A stretch of DNA of 64,000 bases from CTSoil-075 sp042610375 (GCF_042610375.1 NZ_JBGJZL010000004.1:310001-374000), one strand, 5' to 3'. Counted from the first letter of the stretch, positions 9,438 through 18,411 are shown. The notes: a model not told the origin generated them from the sequence alone. Translations and numbers: made by a program.

Positions 9438-9920
9438 AGGTGGAAAATTAGCCAGTTGGGGTGATGCCTTGACTGGTTTCTTCTGCTTTTTAAGTGGCAC
9501 CGTTAAACAGTACCCTGATGGCTGGGGTAAAATAGAAGTTTTTAGATCTTGGGATCGCTGTTTTAGTTCAACGCTCCTCGGCCATAGGAGGATGATGATT
9601 TATGATTGATTATTTATGTAAAAAGAACAAAGCCCTTTCTTATTGGGAAAATCATACATGAAGTATTAGTAAGAACAAATGAATCAGTTATTAAGTAAGA
9701 TAATTTTGTATTGCATTGTAAATTTGTTATAGTAAAAATTTCTCATATAATAGAGGATTTTAACAACTTTTGTAAAATAAGAGCATTGTGATAGTGCTTG
9801 ATTGCATACAACCTTTTGTGAACGAATTACATCTATATTCAAATCTCCTACAGATATTGGGCGAGCTCACTTTTTCATGGCACTTCGTCGTTTATAGCAA
9901 TAGGGGGTGTATCCTAGAAA
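9438..9920. other. Spacer between recombinase and sensor kinase, with promoter
   Basis: No gene is convincing here. The 5' half holds a CCAGT/ACTGG hairpin (about 9451-9475). A likely promoter lies at 9724-9751: TTGTTA, 16 bases, TATAAT. It points toward the histidine kinase and would give a leader of about 165 bases. A small ORF starting at 9788 overlaps the kinase start in another frame and looks like chance. Confidence 0.45.
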
Positions 9921-11555
9921 ATGATTACCAGTATGGTCCAGATAATCAAGAGAAGGTATTTGACGAGCTATCCGTGGCTCATTTTTTTACTAGCAGTACT
10001 TTTAATCGCCAGTCTCTGGGTTTTTATCCAATATCAAATCAAATATGATTACGACAGGACGATTAAAGAAAGTTCCCTGGAAACCATGAATCTAGCCAAA
10101 GCCTTTGAAGAACATGTGCGACGAGTCGTCGCAAATGCTGATGAGCAGATGCTCAACCTGCAACAGACCTATGAACGTGACGGAATATCCAATCCGGCGT
10201 TTATCTCTTTAAAGGAGAACGCAAAGAAAGATCCAAGTCGAAGGTTGGTAGCGTTCTACAACGAGAATGGAACTATAATTCAATCATCTAATCCGAATGC
10301 CCTTGAAGTAAATTACTCGGATCGAGAATACTTCCAGGTTCATCGAGACGCTGCTAGTCAGAATCTATATATAGGAAAGCCGATCATTGGCAGGATTGAA
10401 GGATATAGCATCATCCCTCTGACTCGCCGCATCAATAAGCCAGACGGATCCTTTGGTGGAATTATCTACGTCAGTTTAAAAGGGGACTATTTTCTTGAGT
10501 TTTATAATAAGATAGACCTTGGCCAAAATCAATTGATATCCCTGAGTGGCACGGATGGTTTCAATCGGGCCCGTCGGGTTGGCGACAATTTGGAGACTGG
10601 TCAGGACAACCGAGGTAGCCAATTTTGGGAGAATATTCAAAGAGGCCACCTTGATGCATCGTATGTGGCAACTAATATTCTGGATGGAGTTACTCGTATA
10701 ACGAGTTATCGCGTTTTACCAGAGTATCCTCTTATAGTCGCGGTGGGAAAATCTACCCAAGTAGCCCTGACCGCTTATGAAGAGCGCAAACGAGGCTATA
10801 TCCTCGGAACTTTAGTGGCCAGTTTATTCATATTGACGCTTTGTGGTTTACTGATTAATCGGTATGTGAAACAGCAAAGGATAAATGTGGAACTATCACG
10901 ACTGGATCGGCTAAACCTTGTGGGCGAAATGGCAGCAGGCATCGGTCATGAAATTAGAAATCCGTTGACGACAGTGCGGGGCTATCTGCAGTGGTATCTT
11001 CAAAAGGATAACTATACCGAGCTTCGGCCACAGTTTACCACGATGATCGAGGAGTTAGACCGTGCCAATGGGATTATTACGGAATTCTTATCGCTGGCTA
11101 AAGACAGATCTATAAAAATGAAGCTGGATAATATAAACGATGTTATTGATGCGCTATTACCGCTACTGCAGGCAGAAGCGTATAACTCTGGGCATGATTT
11201 GCAAATCGAAAAAAATAACCTTCCAGATATCTACATGGATGGCAACGAATTGCGGCAACTGGTGTTGAATTTGGTACGCAACGGATTTGATGCTATGCAG
11301 TCGAGTGGGACGCTAGCGATTAAATCTTACGTCCAATGGGACGCGATAATATTGGCTGTCAGTGATACCGGCAAAGGGATACCTCAGTCAATGATGGATA
11401 AGCTAGGAACGCCTTTTTTGACGACAAAGGATAACGGAACGGGGCTAGGACTGGCGGTGTGCTATCAAATTGCCAAACGGCATGGAGCCAAGATTGATGT
11501 TGACACTTCCCCGGATGGTACGACATTCTACGTTAAATTTAAAATAGATAAATAA
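9921..11555 (+). CDS. Membrane sensor histidine kinase with extracellular Cache-type domain
   Basis: 544 residues. Two membrane helices (about 17-36 and 292-312) bracket an extracytoplasmic domain with Cache-like features (FYNENGTIIQSS, YSDREYFQVH, GGIIYVSLKGDYF). The cytoplasmic part has a HisKA helix with GIGHEIRNPL (His343 as phosphoacceptor) and a HATPase domain with an N box (LVLNLVRNGFDAM), DTGKGIP and GTGLGL. All key residues for autophosphorylation are present. No response regulator is adjacent, so it is an orphan kinase here. This type often feeds sporulation-phosphorelay-like or two-component paths, but the partner cannot be named. Confidence 0.9.
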   Translation: MITSMVQIIKRRYLTSYPWLIFLLAVLLIASLWVFIQYQIKYDYDRTIKESSLETMNLAKAFEEHVRRVVANADEQMLNLQQTYERDGISNPAFISLKENAKKDPSRRLVAFYNENGTIIQSSNPNALEVNYSDREYFQVHRDAASQNLYIGKPIIGRIEGYSIIPLTRRINKPDGSFGGIIYVSLKGDYFLEFYNKIDLGQNQLISLSGTDGFNRARRVGDNLETGQDNRGSQFWENIQRGHLDASYVATNILDGVTRITSYRVLPEYPLIVAVGKSTQVALTAYEERKRGYILGTLVASLFILTLCGLLINRYVKQQRINVELSRLDRLNLVGEMAAGIGHEIRNPLTTVRGYLQWYLQKDNYTELRPQFTTMIEELDRANGIITEFLSLAKDRSIKMKLDNINDVIDALLPLLQAEAYNSGHDLQIEKNNLPDIYMDGNELRQLVLNLVRNGFDAMQSSGTLAIKSYVQWDAIILAVSDTGKGIPQSMMDKLGTPFLTTKDNGTGLGLAVCYQIAKRHGAKIDVDTSPDGTTFYVKFKIDK

Positions 11556-11599
11556 AGCCCGACATAGAAAATTATGGTGGCGGTAGAGTGCTACGGTAA

Positions 11600-11767
11600 G
11601 AAGAATTTCGCGGATTTCAAGAAAGGAATGCATTTATAGAGGCATTTGACGATGTTTCTTATTCATACTTTTCACGAATCGACACTGATATTATAACTAA
11701 TGTGCCTAATGAACTATTGGAGAAGCTAGCAAAAATACTTCATGTGCCACCAGAGATTATAAAATAA
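11600..11767 (+). pseudogene. C-terminal remnant of an unknown protein
   Basis: An in-frame 55-codon stretch without a start ends in a stop at 11765-11767. Its translation is protein-like (FQERNAFIEAFDDVSYSYF at the front, a hydrophobic/acidic helix at the end), suggesting the tail of a lost gene. I do not recognise the family. Confidence 0.35.
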
Positions 11768-12034
11768 CTCTGTGTTACAACTGGAAGGTTGAAGAATGAA
11801 TTTATCAAACTAATTCATTCGTTTAGTACAATTATAATAACCACTGCGTGATGCTTAAAAAAAATACCCTCTGTTGTTTATTTCATAATTGAAATTTTAC
11901 AGGAGGGGGTATTTACTTATGATGCCCGTTTTTGGGGTTTCGGTCCACCTTTTTCTCTTATTTTAGTGTCCAGTTTATCATACCATTTCCAGATAGGATG
12001 ACTTTTTTAGTGTCCGTTAAACTTGGTTCAGTTC

Positions 12035-12133
12035 AGTGTCGCAAGGTGTCATACGGGTGTCGAACTCCAAATCTATTCGTGTATTAGTATCAACTCCCTA
12101 TCACAACACATGTGGAGTCGGTCGCGGTGATAG
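12035..12133 (+). repeat. Dispersed RNA-like repeat, copy A (5' part)
   Basis: Shares with the copies at 16814, 18926 and 24247 the GTGTCG-rich lead, GTGTATTAGTATCA and the CACAACACATGTGGAGT core. The core is enclosed by CTATCA (12098-12103) and TGATAG (12128-12133), which can pair. The part downstream of the stem is replaced by group II intron sequence. Confidence 0.6.
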
Positions 12134-12135
12134 TC

Positions 12136-12590
12136 GTGTCCAGATAAGCTTTTAGATGCTTGCAGGTGCAAGTCCTGTCGGGATAAAGGTAGGGCAGTCC
12201 CGTAGTCAGCAACCGAGGTATGAAGTAATTTGTGCTTTGAGGCGTTATGTAGTTTGGGTAACAAACTGGGCAATTTGGCGGGTTGTAACATAAAGTGAAT
12301 ACTGCCGCATCGACATTGACTTCCTGAAAGGGACAACAGGGAGCCGAGCTACGCTATCAATGGCGAAGGCAGAAGAAGGTATGAAGAACCCTAAATGCAA
12401 TACCTAAGAACCCTGCGGTGTATGGGTAGCGACACGCCAAAACAGTATCTAAAGAAACTGGAGAGAACCTACTTTTCACATCAATTAAATGATGTAGCGA
12501 GATTGCATATAAACGAAAGTGAAATTGCACATCTGCAAAGAGGTAGTCAGAAGTGTTCATAGTACCAATTATTATGCAGACAGAAAAACT
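12136..12590 (+). mobile_element. 5' fragment of a second group II intron
   Basis: The stretch begins GTGTCC and carries domain I blocks typical of Bacillota group II introns: GTTTGGGTAACAAACTGGG, GTAACATAAAGTGAATACTGCC, CGACATTG and a series of short helices. It breaks off where an IS6-family element begins, and no maturase or domain V follows. This RNA differs from the intact intron at 6404. It sits directly behind the stem of repeat copy A. Identification rests on remembered conserved blocks rather than a search. Confidence 0.65.
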
Positions 12591-12658
12591 GGGTTCTGGT
12601 GCAAAAAATAAAGCCATGATATACTCGTACCGTAAACTTGAAAATTGAGGTAAAAAGT

Positions 12659-13207
12659 ATGTCATCGCAATTATTTAAATGGAAGCATTTTGAGGCTGAA
12701 TTTATAGTGTTGTGCGTTCGTTGGTATCTTAAATATCCATTGAGTTACAGAATGCTTGTTGAGATGATGCAAGAGAGAGGTTTGAATATAACTCATACAA
12801 CAATTATGAGATGGGTTCATCAATATTCTCCAATTATTTGCGAAAAACTCAAAAGACATCTTAAACTAACAAATGATTCGTGGCGGATGGATGAAACCTA
12901 TCTTAAAATCAAGGGTAAAAATGCATATTTATATCGCGCAGTAGATTCCGAAGGGAAGACGATAGACTTTTTTGTATCTGAACATCGTGATAAAGATGCG
13001 GCGAAAAAGTTCTTTAGAAGAGCATTAAAAGCTACATATAATCAGCAACCAAGAGTTATCACAACTGATAAGTACGCTGCAACCGAAATTGCTATTTATG
13101 AAATGATTTATAGTGGAACTCTTTCAGTTAAAACAACGCTTCGGAGAATAAAATATCTGAGTTCTTCGGATCTTTATAATTGCCACCTTGTCTCCTCCTA
13201 CATATAA
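12659..13207 (+). pseudogene. IS6-family transposase, 3' truncated
   Basis: The N-terminal zinc-finger-like/HTH region and the first two catalytic aspartates (WRMDETY, ITTDKYA) are present. The frame departs after RRIKYL into unrelated sequence and lacks the NNIIEQDHR block with the catalytic glutamate. The start is the ATG at 12659 as in the intact copies. It should be inactive. Confidence 0.8.
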
Positions 13208-13289
13208 CGCTTTTTCAAAATATATGTAGCAGTAAGAAAAAAAGTACAATTAAAGGGCGAGAACCCTGGACGCGATACTTTCCGCTATA

Positions 13290-13313
13290 GTAAAAAAGCC
13301 CCACGTGGGGGCT
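13290..13313 (-). terminator. Terminator for the hydrogenase transcript
   Basis: AGCCCC/GGGGCT hairpin (13297-13313). On the minus strand it is followed by a T run, so it is oriented to stop the hydrogenase operon about 190 bases after its last stop codon. Confidence 0.65.
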
Positions 13314-13502
13314 GAATGAAACTACTGAAAGATAACTGTCGTCTTTTTTGCAACACCGAGTGCGTTGTGAGAAAGGTGAAAATACATGATTTTCAATTAT
13401 TACGAGAAGACACAGAGGAGGATTATGAGGTGGGCTCACCGATATTCTTCAAAAATTGATCAAAGCATAAAAAAATGAAAATTTTGTACCAGAACCATCT
13501 GT

Positions 13503-14903
13503 TCAATATATTATATGTTCTACATTGTTTGTGTCATAGTCCAGCAGATGTGTAGCACATGAAAGACAAGGGTCAAAGGAACGTATAATGCGACCCGGGA
13601 TTACATACTTAAGTTCGGGTGATGGTATTTCCGTACCAATAAGAGCCGTTTCCGCAGGCCCCCGATAACCAGAAAGATCTTTCGGTGAAAAGTTCCAGCC
13701 TGTGGGGGTAATAATGTCATATTTTCTCACTTGATCATCTTTGATAGAGGCGCTATGAAGCAAGGGGCCACGCATGGCGTCGGTTACGGAAATAGCCTGG
13801 TTTTTCACAATTTGCTCTTTTTGTTTTAGTGGTGCTGCTCCAGGTTCTAGGCAATTCAACCAGTCCTTTACTAGCTCAGTAATTAGGAGTGTTTCCAATG
13901 AACGGGACACGATACGATCCATAGTTGAAGTGCCCCCCTTATAGTAACCGTTCATAATCATACGAGCTAGAGGTCCACCTTCATAATGTTTGCCATTATA
14001 GAGTACGGCTTTTACCCAGGTATAGGCCTCGGGCTTATAGGGAGCAGGAGAAACATCTCCTGTCTCTTTATCGCGTTCAAACCAAGATTTCGATATATCT
14101 TTTTGTATTAAATCCAGTCTTGGCTGTGTTAATGAACCTCTATCAAGGACGCCTCCTTTCCAGAGCACTTGCTCATTCTTCTTTCCGAAGTGAAAGAGTC
14201 CGAAGGATAAAAAACAACCTGGAGTTTCACCAATATGAAAATAATCATCATAGCAATGGGAAAGTAGTTCTGTATCTGGAAGCATATAGCGTTTAACAAA
14301 CTCTTGAATATCTTTCATAAGGAACTGCGCCTGATTAATTAAATCTGCTGTAGGTGCTACAGTCACGCCCCCATGGACAAAACTGTGTTGGTGTGGCGCT
14401 TTGCCACCCAATAGGGCTAAGAGCTGATGACTTTTTTGGGCAGCTTTTACAGCTTCGATATAATGGCTTGACAGGCGCCGATTATCGGAATCATCAAGTC
14501 GGCAGTCAAAACAGTTTTGATTCTGAAAGAGGGGGTTATCAGGCATTATAACAAAATCAGGTAGTCCAAAAAAATAGAAATGCCGGATGTGGTTTTGTAG
14601 AAAGTCTGCCGCGAACATAATATTTCGCAAATACTGGGCGTTTTCCTCGATATCATTATCATACAAATCGTCTAGGAGATAACTTGCTACAGCTCCATGT
14701 GCTGTTGAGCAAATTCCACAAATACGTTGTGTCATGTATACAGCATCTGCCACATTGCGTCCGCGCATAATGTATTCGAAACCACGGAACATAGTACTGC
14801 TGACGTCAGCCGAGACAATACAACTATCATCGATACCGAGTTCAACCGATAGCAGCCCACTCAAGCGTGTAACAGGGCTAAACAGAATTTTCTGTAGGCT
14901 CAT
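13503..14903 (-). CDS. NiFe hydrogenase large subunit
   Basis: 466 residues from the ATG at 14903, which has AAGGAG just upstream; an open frame further 5' overlaps the small subunit gene and has no site. Both nickel-binding pairs are intact: RICGIC (Cys62, Cys65) and DPCLSCATH (Cys446, Cys449). A 14-residue tail follows His452, which a maturation protease would remove. Family role: splits or makes H2 at the NiFe(CN)2CO centre and passes electrons to the small subunit. The start overlaps the small subunit gene by 26 bases, showing translational coupling. No hyp maturation genes are in the window. Confidence 0.93.
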   Translation of the reverse strand: MSLQKILFSPVTRLSGLLSVELGIDDSCIVSADVSSTMFRGFEYIMRGRNVADAVYMTQRICGICSTAHGAVASYLLDDLYDNDIEENAQYLRNIMFAADFLQNHIRHFYFFGLPDFVIMPDNPLFQNQNCFDCRLDDSDNRRLSSHYIEAVKAAQKSHQLLALLGGKAPHQHSFVHGGVTVAPTADLINQAQFLMKDIQEFVKRYMLPDTELLSHCYDDYFHIGETPGCFLSFGLFHFGKKNEQVLWKGGVLDRGSLTQPRLDLIQKDISKSWFERDKETGDVSPAPYKPEAYTWVKAVLYNGKHYEGGPLARMIMNGYYKGGTSTMDRIVSRSLETLLITELVKDWLNCLEPGAAPLKQKEQIVKNQAISVTDAMRGPLLHSASIKDDQVRKYDIITPTGWNFSPKDLSGYRGPAETALIGTEIPSPELKYVIPGRIIRSFDPCLSCATHLLDYDTNNVEHIIY

Positions 14904-15870
14904 AGGATTCTCCTTTCCCTGTAGTTGACAGTTGTTCGTTGTTAACTTGCTTACTCTGGTTTTTTTGTGGCAAAGGTGTAAAGAAGGGGGCTGAACCGTC
15001 AGGGAAATTCTCATTAGTACATCCGATACAAGGGGTATTTGCCTTCACTGGCCAGTTTACATGATTGATCCATTGGCGGTAAGGGCAGTCAGAGCCAGTA
15101 CGTGGCCCCATACATCCTTGGGAAAACATACACTCGATTTCTCCTAGCCTTTCAGCAAAATCTTTTTTGTCAAAGTAGGATCGGCGCTGACAGTGCTGGT
15201 GGACAGTAGAACCATAGAAAAGTTTAGGCCTTCCCAACTCATCAAGATCTGGTCTGCCATACATAATTAAATGGGCTAAGGTGCCGACAAACCAATCGGG
15301 GTTTACAGGGCATCCGCTGACATTGATAACTTCCCGTTTCAGTACTTTCCCAACGCCTACCGATTGGGTAATATTCGGAGCAGCAGCTGAGACGCCTCCA
15401 AAACTGGCACAAGTTCCAATAGCAACAACGTACTTAGCAGCTGTTCCAAGCCAGGTTACTGCATCTAAGGCTGTTAATTTATAATGTTTAGTGCGGGCAA
15501 TTATATTATATATTCCGTTATCTTTAGTCGGTATAGCACCCTCAACTACTAGCGTAAATTCTCCATCGTAAACTGTAGCTATCTCTTCAAGAAGTGCAAG
15601 AGCGTCTCTTCCTTGCGCCGCCATGAATGTATTGCTATAGAATAGATTAATCATGTCTGAAAAAACTTGATTTAAATAGGGATAGGTTGTATTCATGAAA
15701 GCGATATTATTGTCGCCGCTATCACTGGTCTCTAGCCAAATTACGGGCATTTTACTAGTGTTAGGCTGTTTTATATATTCCCGGATGGTGGGGAGGATTC
15801 TCGCCGATAAAGCATAGTCATCGATGGAATGGTATTTTCGGCAGAATTGTAAGAAATCGCTTTTTTCCAT
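14878..15870 (-). CDS. NiFe hydrogenase small subunit with atypical proximal-cluster region
   Basis: 330 residues, no Tat signal, so probably cytoplasmic. Ligands for the medial and distal clusters are visible: His224, Cys227, Cys247, Cys253, Cys262, Cys281, Cys284. Of the four proximal-cluster cysteines, Cys154 (GTCASFGG) and Cys187 (SGCPVNP) are present. The N-terminal CxxC that normally follows the V-x-W-L strand is missing: the sequence reads WLETSDSGDNN, placing Ser51 and Asn54 at the usual Cys positions. The reading frame is otherwise intact, so this looks like a real variant rather than a frameshift. The C-terminal 35 residues are a polar tail overlapping the large subunit start. Confidence 0.9.
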   Translation of the reverse strand: MEKSDFLQFCRKYHSIDDYALSARILPTIREYIKQPNTSKMPVIWLETSDSGDNNIAFMNTTYPYLNQVFSDMINLFYSNTFMAAQGRDALALLEEIATVYDGEFTLVVEGAIPTKDNGIYNIIARTKHYKLTALDAVTWLGTAAKYVVAIGTCASFGGVSAAAPNITQSVGVGKVLKREVINVSGCPVNPDWFVGTLAHLIMYGRPDLDELGRPKLFYGSTVHQHCQRRSYFDKKDFAERLGEIECMFSQGCMGPRTGSDCPYRQWINHVNWPVKANTPCIGCTNENFPDGSAPFFTPLPQKNQSKQVNNEQLSTTGKGESYEPTENSV

Positions 15871-15893
15871 AGTACCTCCTTACTTCTCATTGT

Positions 15894-15919
15894 AAGATTA
15901 ATTTATGAAGATTAATCTT
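15894..15919. promoter_or_regulatory. Inverted repeat upstream of the hydrogenase genes
   Basis: AAGATTAAT and ATTAATCTT form a perfect 9-base inverted repeat with an 8-base spacer, 24-49 bases upstream of the small subunit start. Its position suits an operator for a dimeric regulator. The regulator is unknown. Confidence 0.45.
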
Positions 15920-15946
15920 TTAAAAGTACCCTGTAGAAAAGAAAAT

Positions 15947-15969
15947 AGCCTACTGTTTAAAGATAGGCT
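15947..15969. terminator. Hairpin terminator between hydrogenase promoter and cupin gene
   Basis: AGCCTA and TAGGCT pair around an 11-base loop, with T-rich sequence on both sides. It can end the minus-strand cupin transcript before the hydrogenase promoter. Confidence 0.5.
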
Positions 15970-16080
15970 GAATTTTTTGTGGATAGTATTATGGGTTATT
16001 TTCTATATTTTTTCTTTTCAAATAGATACAGCTTTTCAGATTCTTCAATCATAGAAATCTGATCCTGAGCCTTTTTTAAA

Positions 16081-16656
16081 TTAGCGACGGTGGTGCTCTT
16101 CGGCATCTTCTTTAGTTTTATGAACTGTACTATATGGATGCTGAGGCGGTGCATAAATAGAATATAATTTAATTGGTTTATCGCCTGTGTTAATTAGATT
16201 ATGCCATTTACCAGCAGGTATAATGAAGGCATAATCTTCCCGGATATTTGCTTGAAATTTCAACCTGTCTTTTCTATCTCCCATTTTGACAAGTCCTTGA
16301 CCTTCTTCAATGCGTATGAATTGGTCAAGGTATGGGTGAATTTCTAAACCTATATCTTCCCCCACGTCGATACTCATTAGGGTAAGTTGAAAATATTTAC
16401 CTGTCCATAAAGTGGTACGAAAATTATTGTTTTGCTTTGTGGCTTCTTCAATGTTAATAACAAATGGGCTAGCCCCATAATCCTTTAGTTTAATAGGAGG
16501 GCTGGCAGGAGTATAATGGCAAGGGAATTGATTACAAGTGCTGTAAATATATTCACAGTAAGGGCAGTGACACATTTTATAATCGGAATACAGATTATCC
16601 TGGTCGTACATTGACATGTTAATCTGCCATGGATATGGATTTCTGTTATAAACCAA
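16081..16656 (-). CDS. Cupin-domain protein with Cys-rich N-terminus
   Basis: 191 residues from the TTG at 16656, eight bases after GAGAGGAG; an in-frame GTG at 16665 abuts that site and is less likely. The N-terminal 45 residues hold CHCPYCEY and two further Cys. The core is a cupin: IGLEIHPYLDQFIRIEEGQG (first motif, with His and Glu) and IPAGKWHNLIN (second motif, His). Such proteins resemble mannose-6-phosphate isomerase C-terminal domains and bind metal and small ligands. The function is unknown. The Cys-rich head may bind a second metal. Confidence 0.8.
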   Translation of the reverse strand: MVYNRNPYPWQINMSMYDQDNLYSDYKMCHCPYCEYIYSTCNQFPCHYTPASPPIKLKDYGASPFVINIEEATKQNNNFRTTLWTGKYFQLTLMSIDVGEDIGLEIHPYLDQFIRIEEGQGLVKMGDRKDRLKFQANIREDYAFIIPAGKWHNLINTGDKPIKLYSIYAPPQHPYSTVHKTKEDAEEHHRR

Positions 16657-16813
16657 ATTAAACACTCCTCTCTCAATACTTCAATATTATTATATGTTTT
16701 ATGTAAAAAGCGAGTGATTAGTTCCCTGTAATCCCGGAGGATAATACCGGGAACGTCAGTGAGTGTCAATATATAAAAACGAAAAAGTGAACCCTTGAAA
16801 GGATTCAAAAGTA

Positions 16814-17015
16814 GGGGTGTCGTGACACTTTTGGGGGTGCCGAAATTATAATTTATCCGTGTATTAGTATCATCTTTTTATCACAACACATGTGGAGTCG
16901 GTAGCGTTGATAAAGCGGAGGTAGCCTAGTAATGGCGAGTGTTCGCAGCTTTTTATAAATTTTACAAGTGTGTTATTTATGTTCGCTCATACTTCGGTTT
17001 GAGCGTTTTTTTGTT
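16814..17015 (+). repeat. Dispersed RNA-like repeat, copy B (full length)
   Basis: Starts with GGGGTGTCG, has the GTGTATTAGTATCA and CACAACACATGTGGAGT core, and a stem TTATCA (16878-16883) with TGATAA (16908-16913). A stretch ATTTTACAAGTGTGT follows. It ends in a terminator: CGCTCA (16984) and TGAGCG (17000) around a CTTCGG loop, followed by seven T. It is intergenic, between the cupin gene and the YVTN gene. Confidence 0.7.
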
Positions 17016-17118
17016 TAGGGGGGTGCACAAATATCCGAAATGCAAATTACTACACGAAAAAATTGGGGATTTTGTCAAAAGTGCGGCGGGGTGTACAAAC
17101 GGAACTTAGTGGCATTGA

Positions 17119-17204
17119 TGAATCAGCGGGACAGTTGAAGTGATTCAAATCACTATGAACATATAATTTGTAGCGTGAATCATGAGACCTGTCCCGCTGT
17201 TTCA
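17119..17204. repeat. 86-bp inverted-repeat element, copy 1
   Basis: Begins TGAATCAGCGGGACAG and ends with its near reverse complement CTGTCCCGCTGTTTCA. The inside can also fold (GATTCAAATCACTAT against a TAGCGTGAATC arm). A second copy of equal length sits at 18712. No coding capacity; it resembles a small MITE or palindromic unit. Confidence 0.75.
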
Positions 17205-17304
17205 GTAAAACTTACCCAATATGAAAAAAGAGAAAAGGCTAGCTCGCGCAAAGACGCAAACTGTTTTTTTCTCGGAAGAAAATCATGCCATTTCGTAGGA
17301 GTCA

Positions 17305-18411
17305 TTAAGGATTAAAACCTATACCCCTTGGCATCGAGCCTACCTCAACGGTACCTATAACGGTATTGGTATTTCCACTAATGATTGATACGGTGTTATC
17401 TTCCTGATGTGCAATGTAAATCAGGTTTGTTGATGGATTAACACCTACAATGGATGGATTCCGACCCACCGTAACGGTGTCTATGACGGTATTGGTATCC
17501 CCATCAATGACCGATACGGTGTTATCTGGCGGATTTGTAACGTAAATCAGGTTTGTTAATGAATTAACACCTACAGCGAATAAACCAGAATGTACTAAAA
17601 TGTCGGCTATGACGGTATTGGTATTCCCGTCAATGACCGATAGGATGCTAGAGTTCGCATTTGCAATGTAAATTCGGTTTGTTGATGAATTAACACCTAC
17701 ACCAGTTGCATACCGACCTACCTGAACGGTGGTTATGATACCATTGGTAATCCCATCAATGACCGATATGGTGCAATATGAGAGAACCGATTCTTGATTT
17801 ACAATGTAAATTTGGTTTGTTGATAGATTCACACCTACAGCGAATGGATGTCGATGTACAGGAACGGTGGCTATGATGGTATTGGTATTCCCATCAATAA
17901 CCGATACGCTGCTCCTTCCCCAATTTGCGACGTAAATTTTGTTTGTTGATGGATTCGCACCTATACCGCTTGGTCTTGAAGCTACCGTAACGGTGCCTAT
18001 AACGGTGTTGGTATTTCCACTAATGATCGATATGGTGTTATCTCCCTCATTTGCAATGTAAATCCGGTTTGTTGATGAATTAACACCTACACCGGATGGA
18101 TTCGAACCTACCGTAACGGTGGCTATGATGGTATTGGTATTCCCATCAATGACCGATACGGTGTTATCTGCCCGATTTGTAACGTAAATCCGGTTTGCTG
18201 AAAATGGGATCGACGCACCAGTTGCTCCAGTAGGACATAGTGGACATATAGGTGTGCATCCGCAGCTGCCTAAGGCTCCAAAATTGGATGTAATGGTATT
18301 AGCACGGTCATCAGTTTCTGTATTCTTCAGGTTGTTTCCCTGAATTATATTTTTGCTATAGTCGTATAAGCTGACGTGCTTATCAGTTCTAGTTTTATCA
18401 CAAGAAGACAT
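17305..18411 (-). CDS. YVTN beta-propeller repeat surface protein
   Basis: 368 residues starting at the ATG at 18411, nine bases after AAGAAGGG; an ATG three codons earlier abuts the site. After a polar N-terminus with a Cys cluster and a short collagen-like stretch (CPTGATGAS), about seven repeats of 42 residues follow. Each has IYVTN/IYIAN, NTVSVIDGNTNT and VxVGxxPxGVGVN, the blades of a beta propeller. The DNA repeats as well, so slippage or recombination between units is likely. There is no typical signal peptide. Proteins with this make-up occur on spore or cell surfaces of Bacillota; the role is unknown. Confidence 0.88.
   Translation of the reverse strand: MSSCDKTRTDKHVSLYDYSKNIIQGNNLKNTETDDRANTITSNFGALGSCGCTPICPLCPTGATGASIPFSANRIYVTNRADNTVSVIDGNTNTIIATVTVGSNPSGVGVNSSTNRIYIANEGDNTISIISGNTNTVIGTVTVASRPSGIGANPSTNKIYVANWGRSSVSVIDGNTNTIIATVPVHRHPFAVGVNLSTNQIYIVNQESVLSYCTISVIDGITNGIITTVQVGRYATGVGVNSSTNRIYIANANSSILSVIDGNTNTVIADILVHSGLFAVGVNSLTNLIYVTNPPDNTVSVIDGDTNTVIDTVTVGRNPSIVGVNPSTNLIYIAHQEDNTVSIISGNTNTVIGTVEVGSMPRGIGFNP

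Larger units (their letters stand above)
12592..13496 (+). mobile_element. IS6-family element, decayed copy
   Basis: The left terminal repeat GGTTCTGGTGCAAAAAATAA is intact at 12592, and a degenerate right end (ATTTTGTACCAGAACC) lies at 13481-13496. The transposase is intact only to about residue 166. After that the sequence no longer matches the IS and includes a terminator for the hydrogenase genes. The right end lies seven bases from the hydrogenase stop codon. Confidence 0.7.

Noticed and set aside
9788..10048. 86-codon ORF overlapping the histidine kinase start
   Set aside because: Out of frame with a clear gene and without a ribosome binding site.
12073..12665. Minus-strand ORFs across the intron fragment
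   Set aside because: They cover structured intron RNA and the IS end; no homologous pattern.
13200..13480. Possible small gene downstream of the truncated transposase
   Set aside because: Only short frames; the strongest signal is a terminator for the hydrogenase genes.
16485..16808. 107-codon minus-strand ORF overlapping the cupin gene
   Set aside because: It overlaps the cupin coding region in another frame; the cupin has the recognisable motifs.
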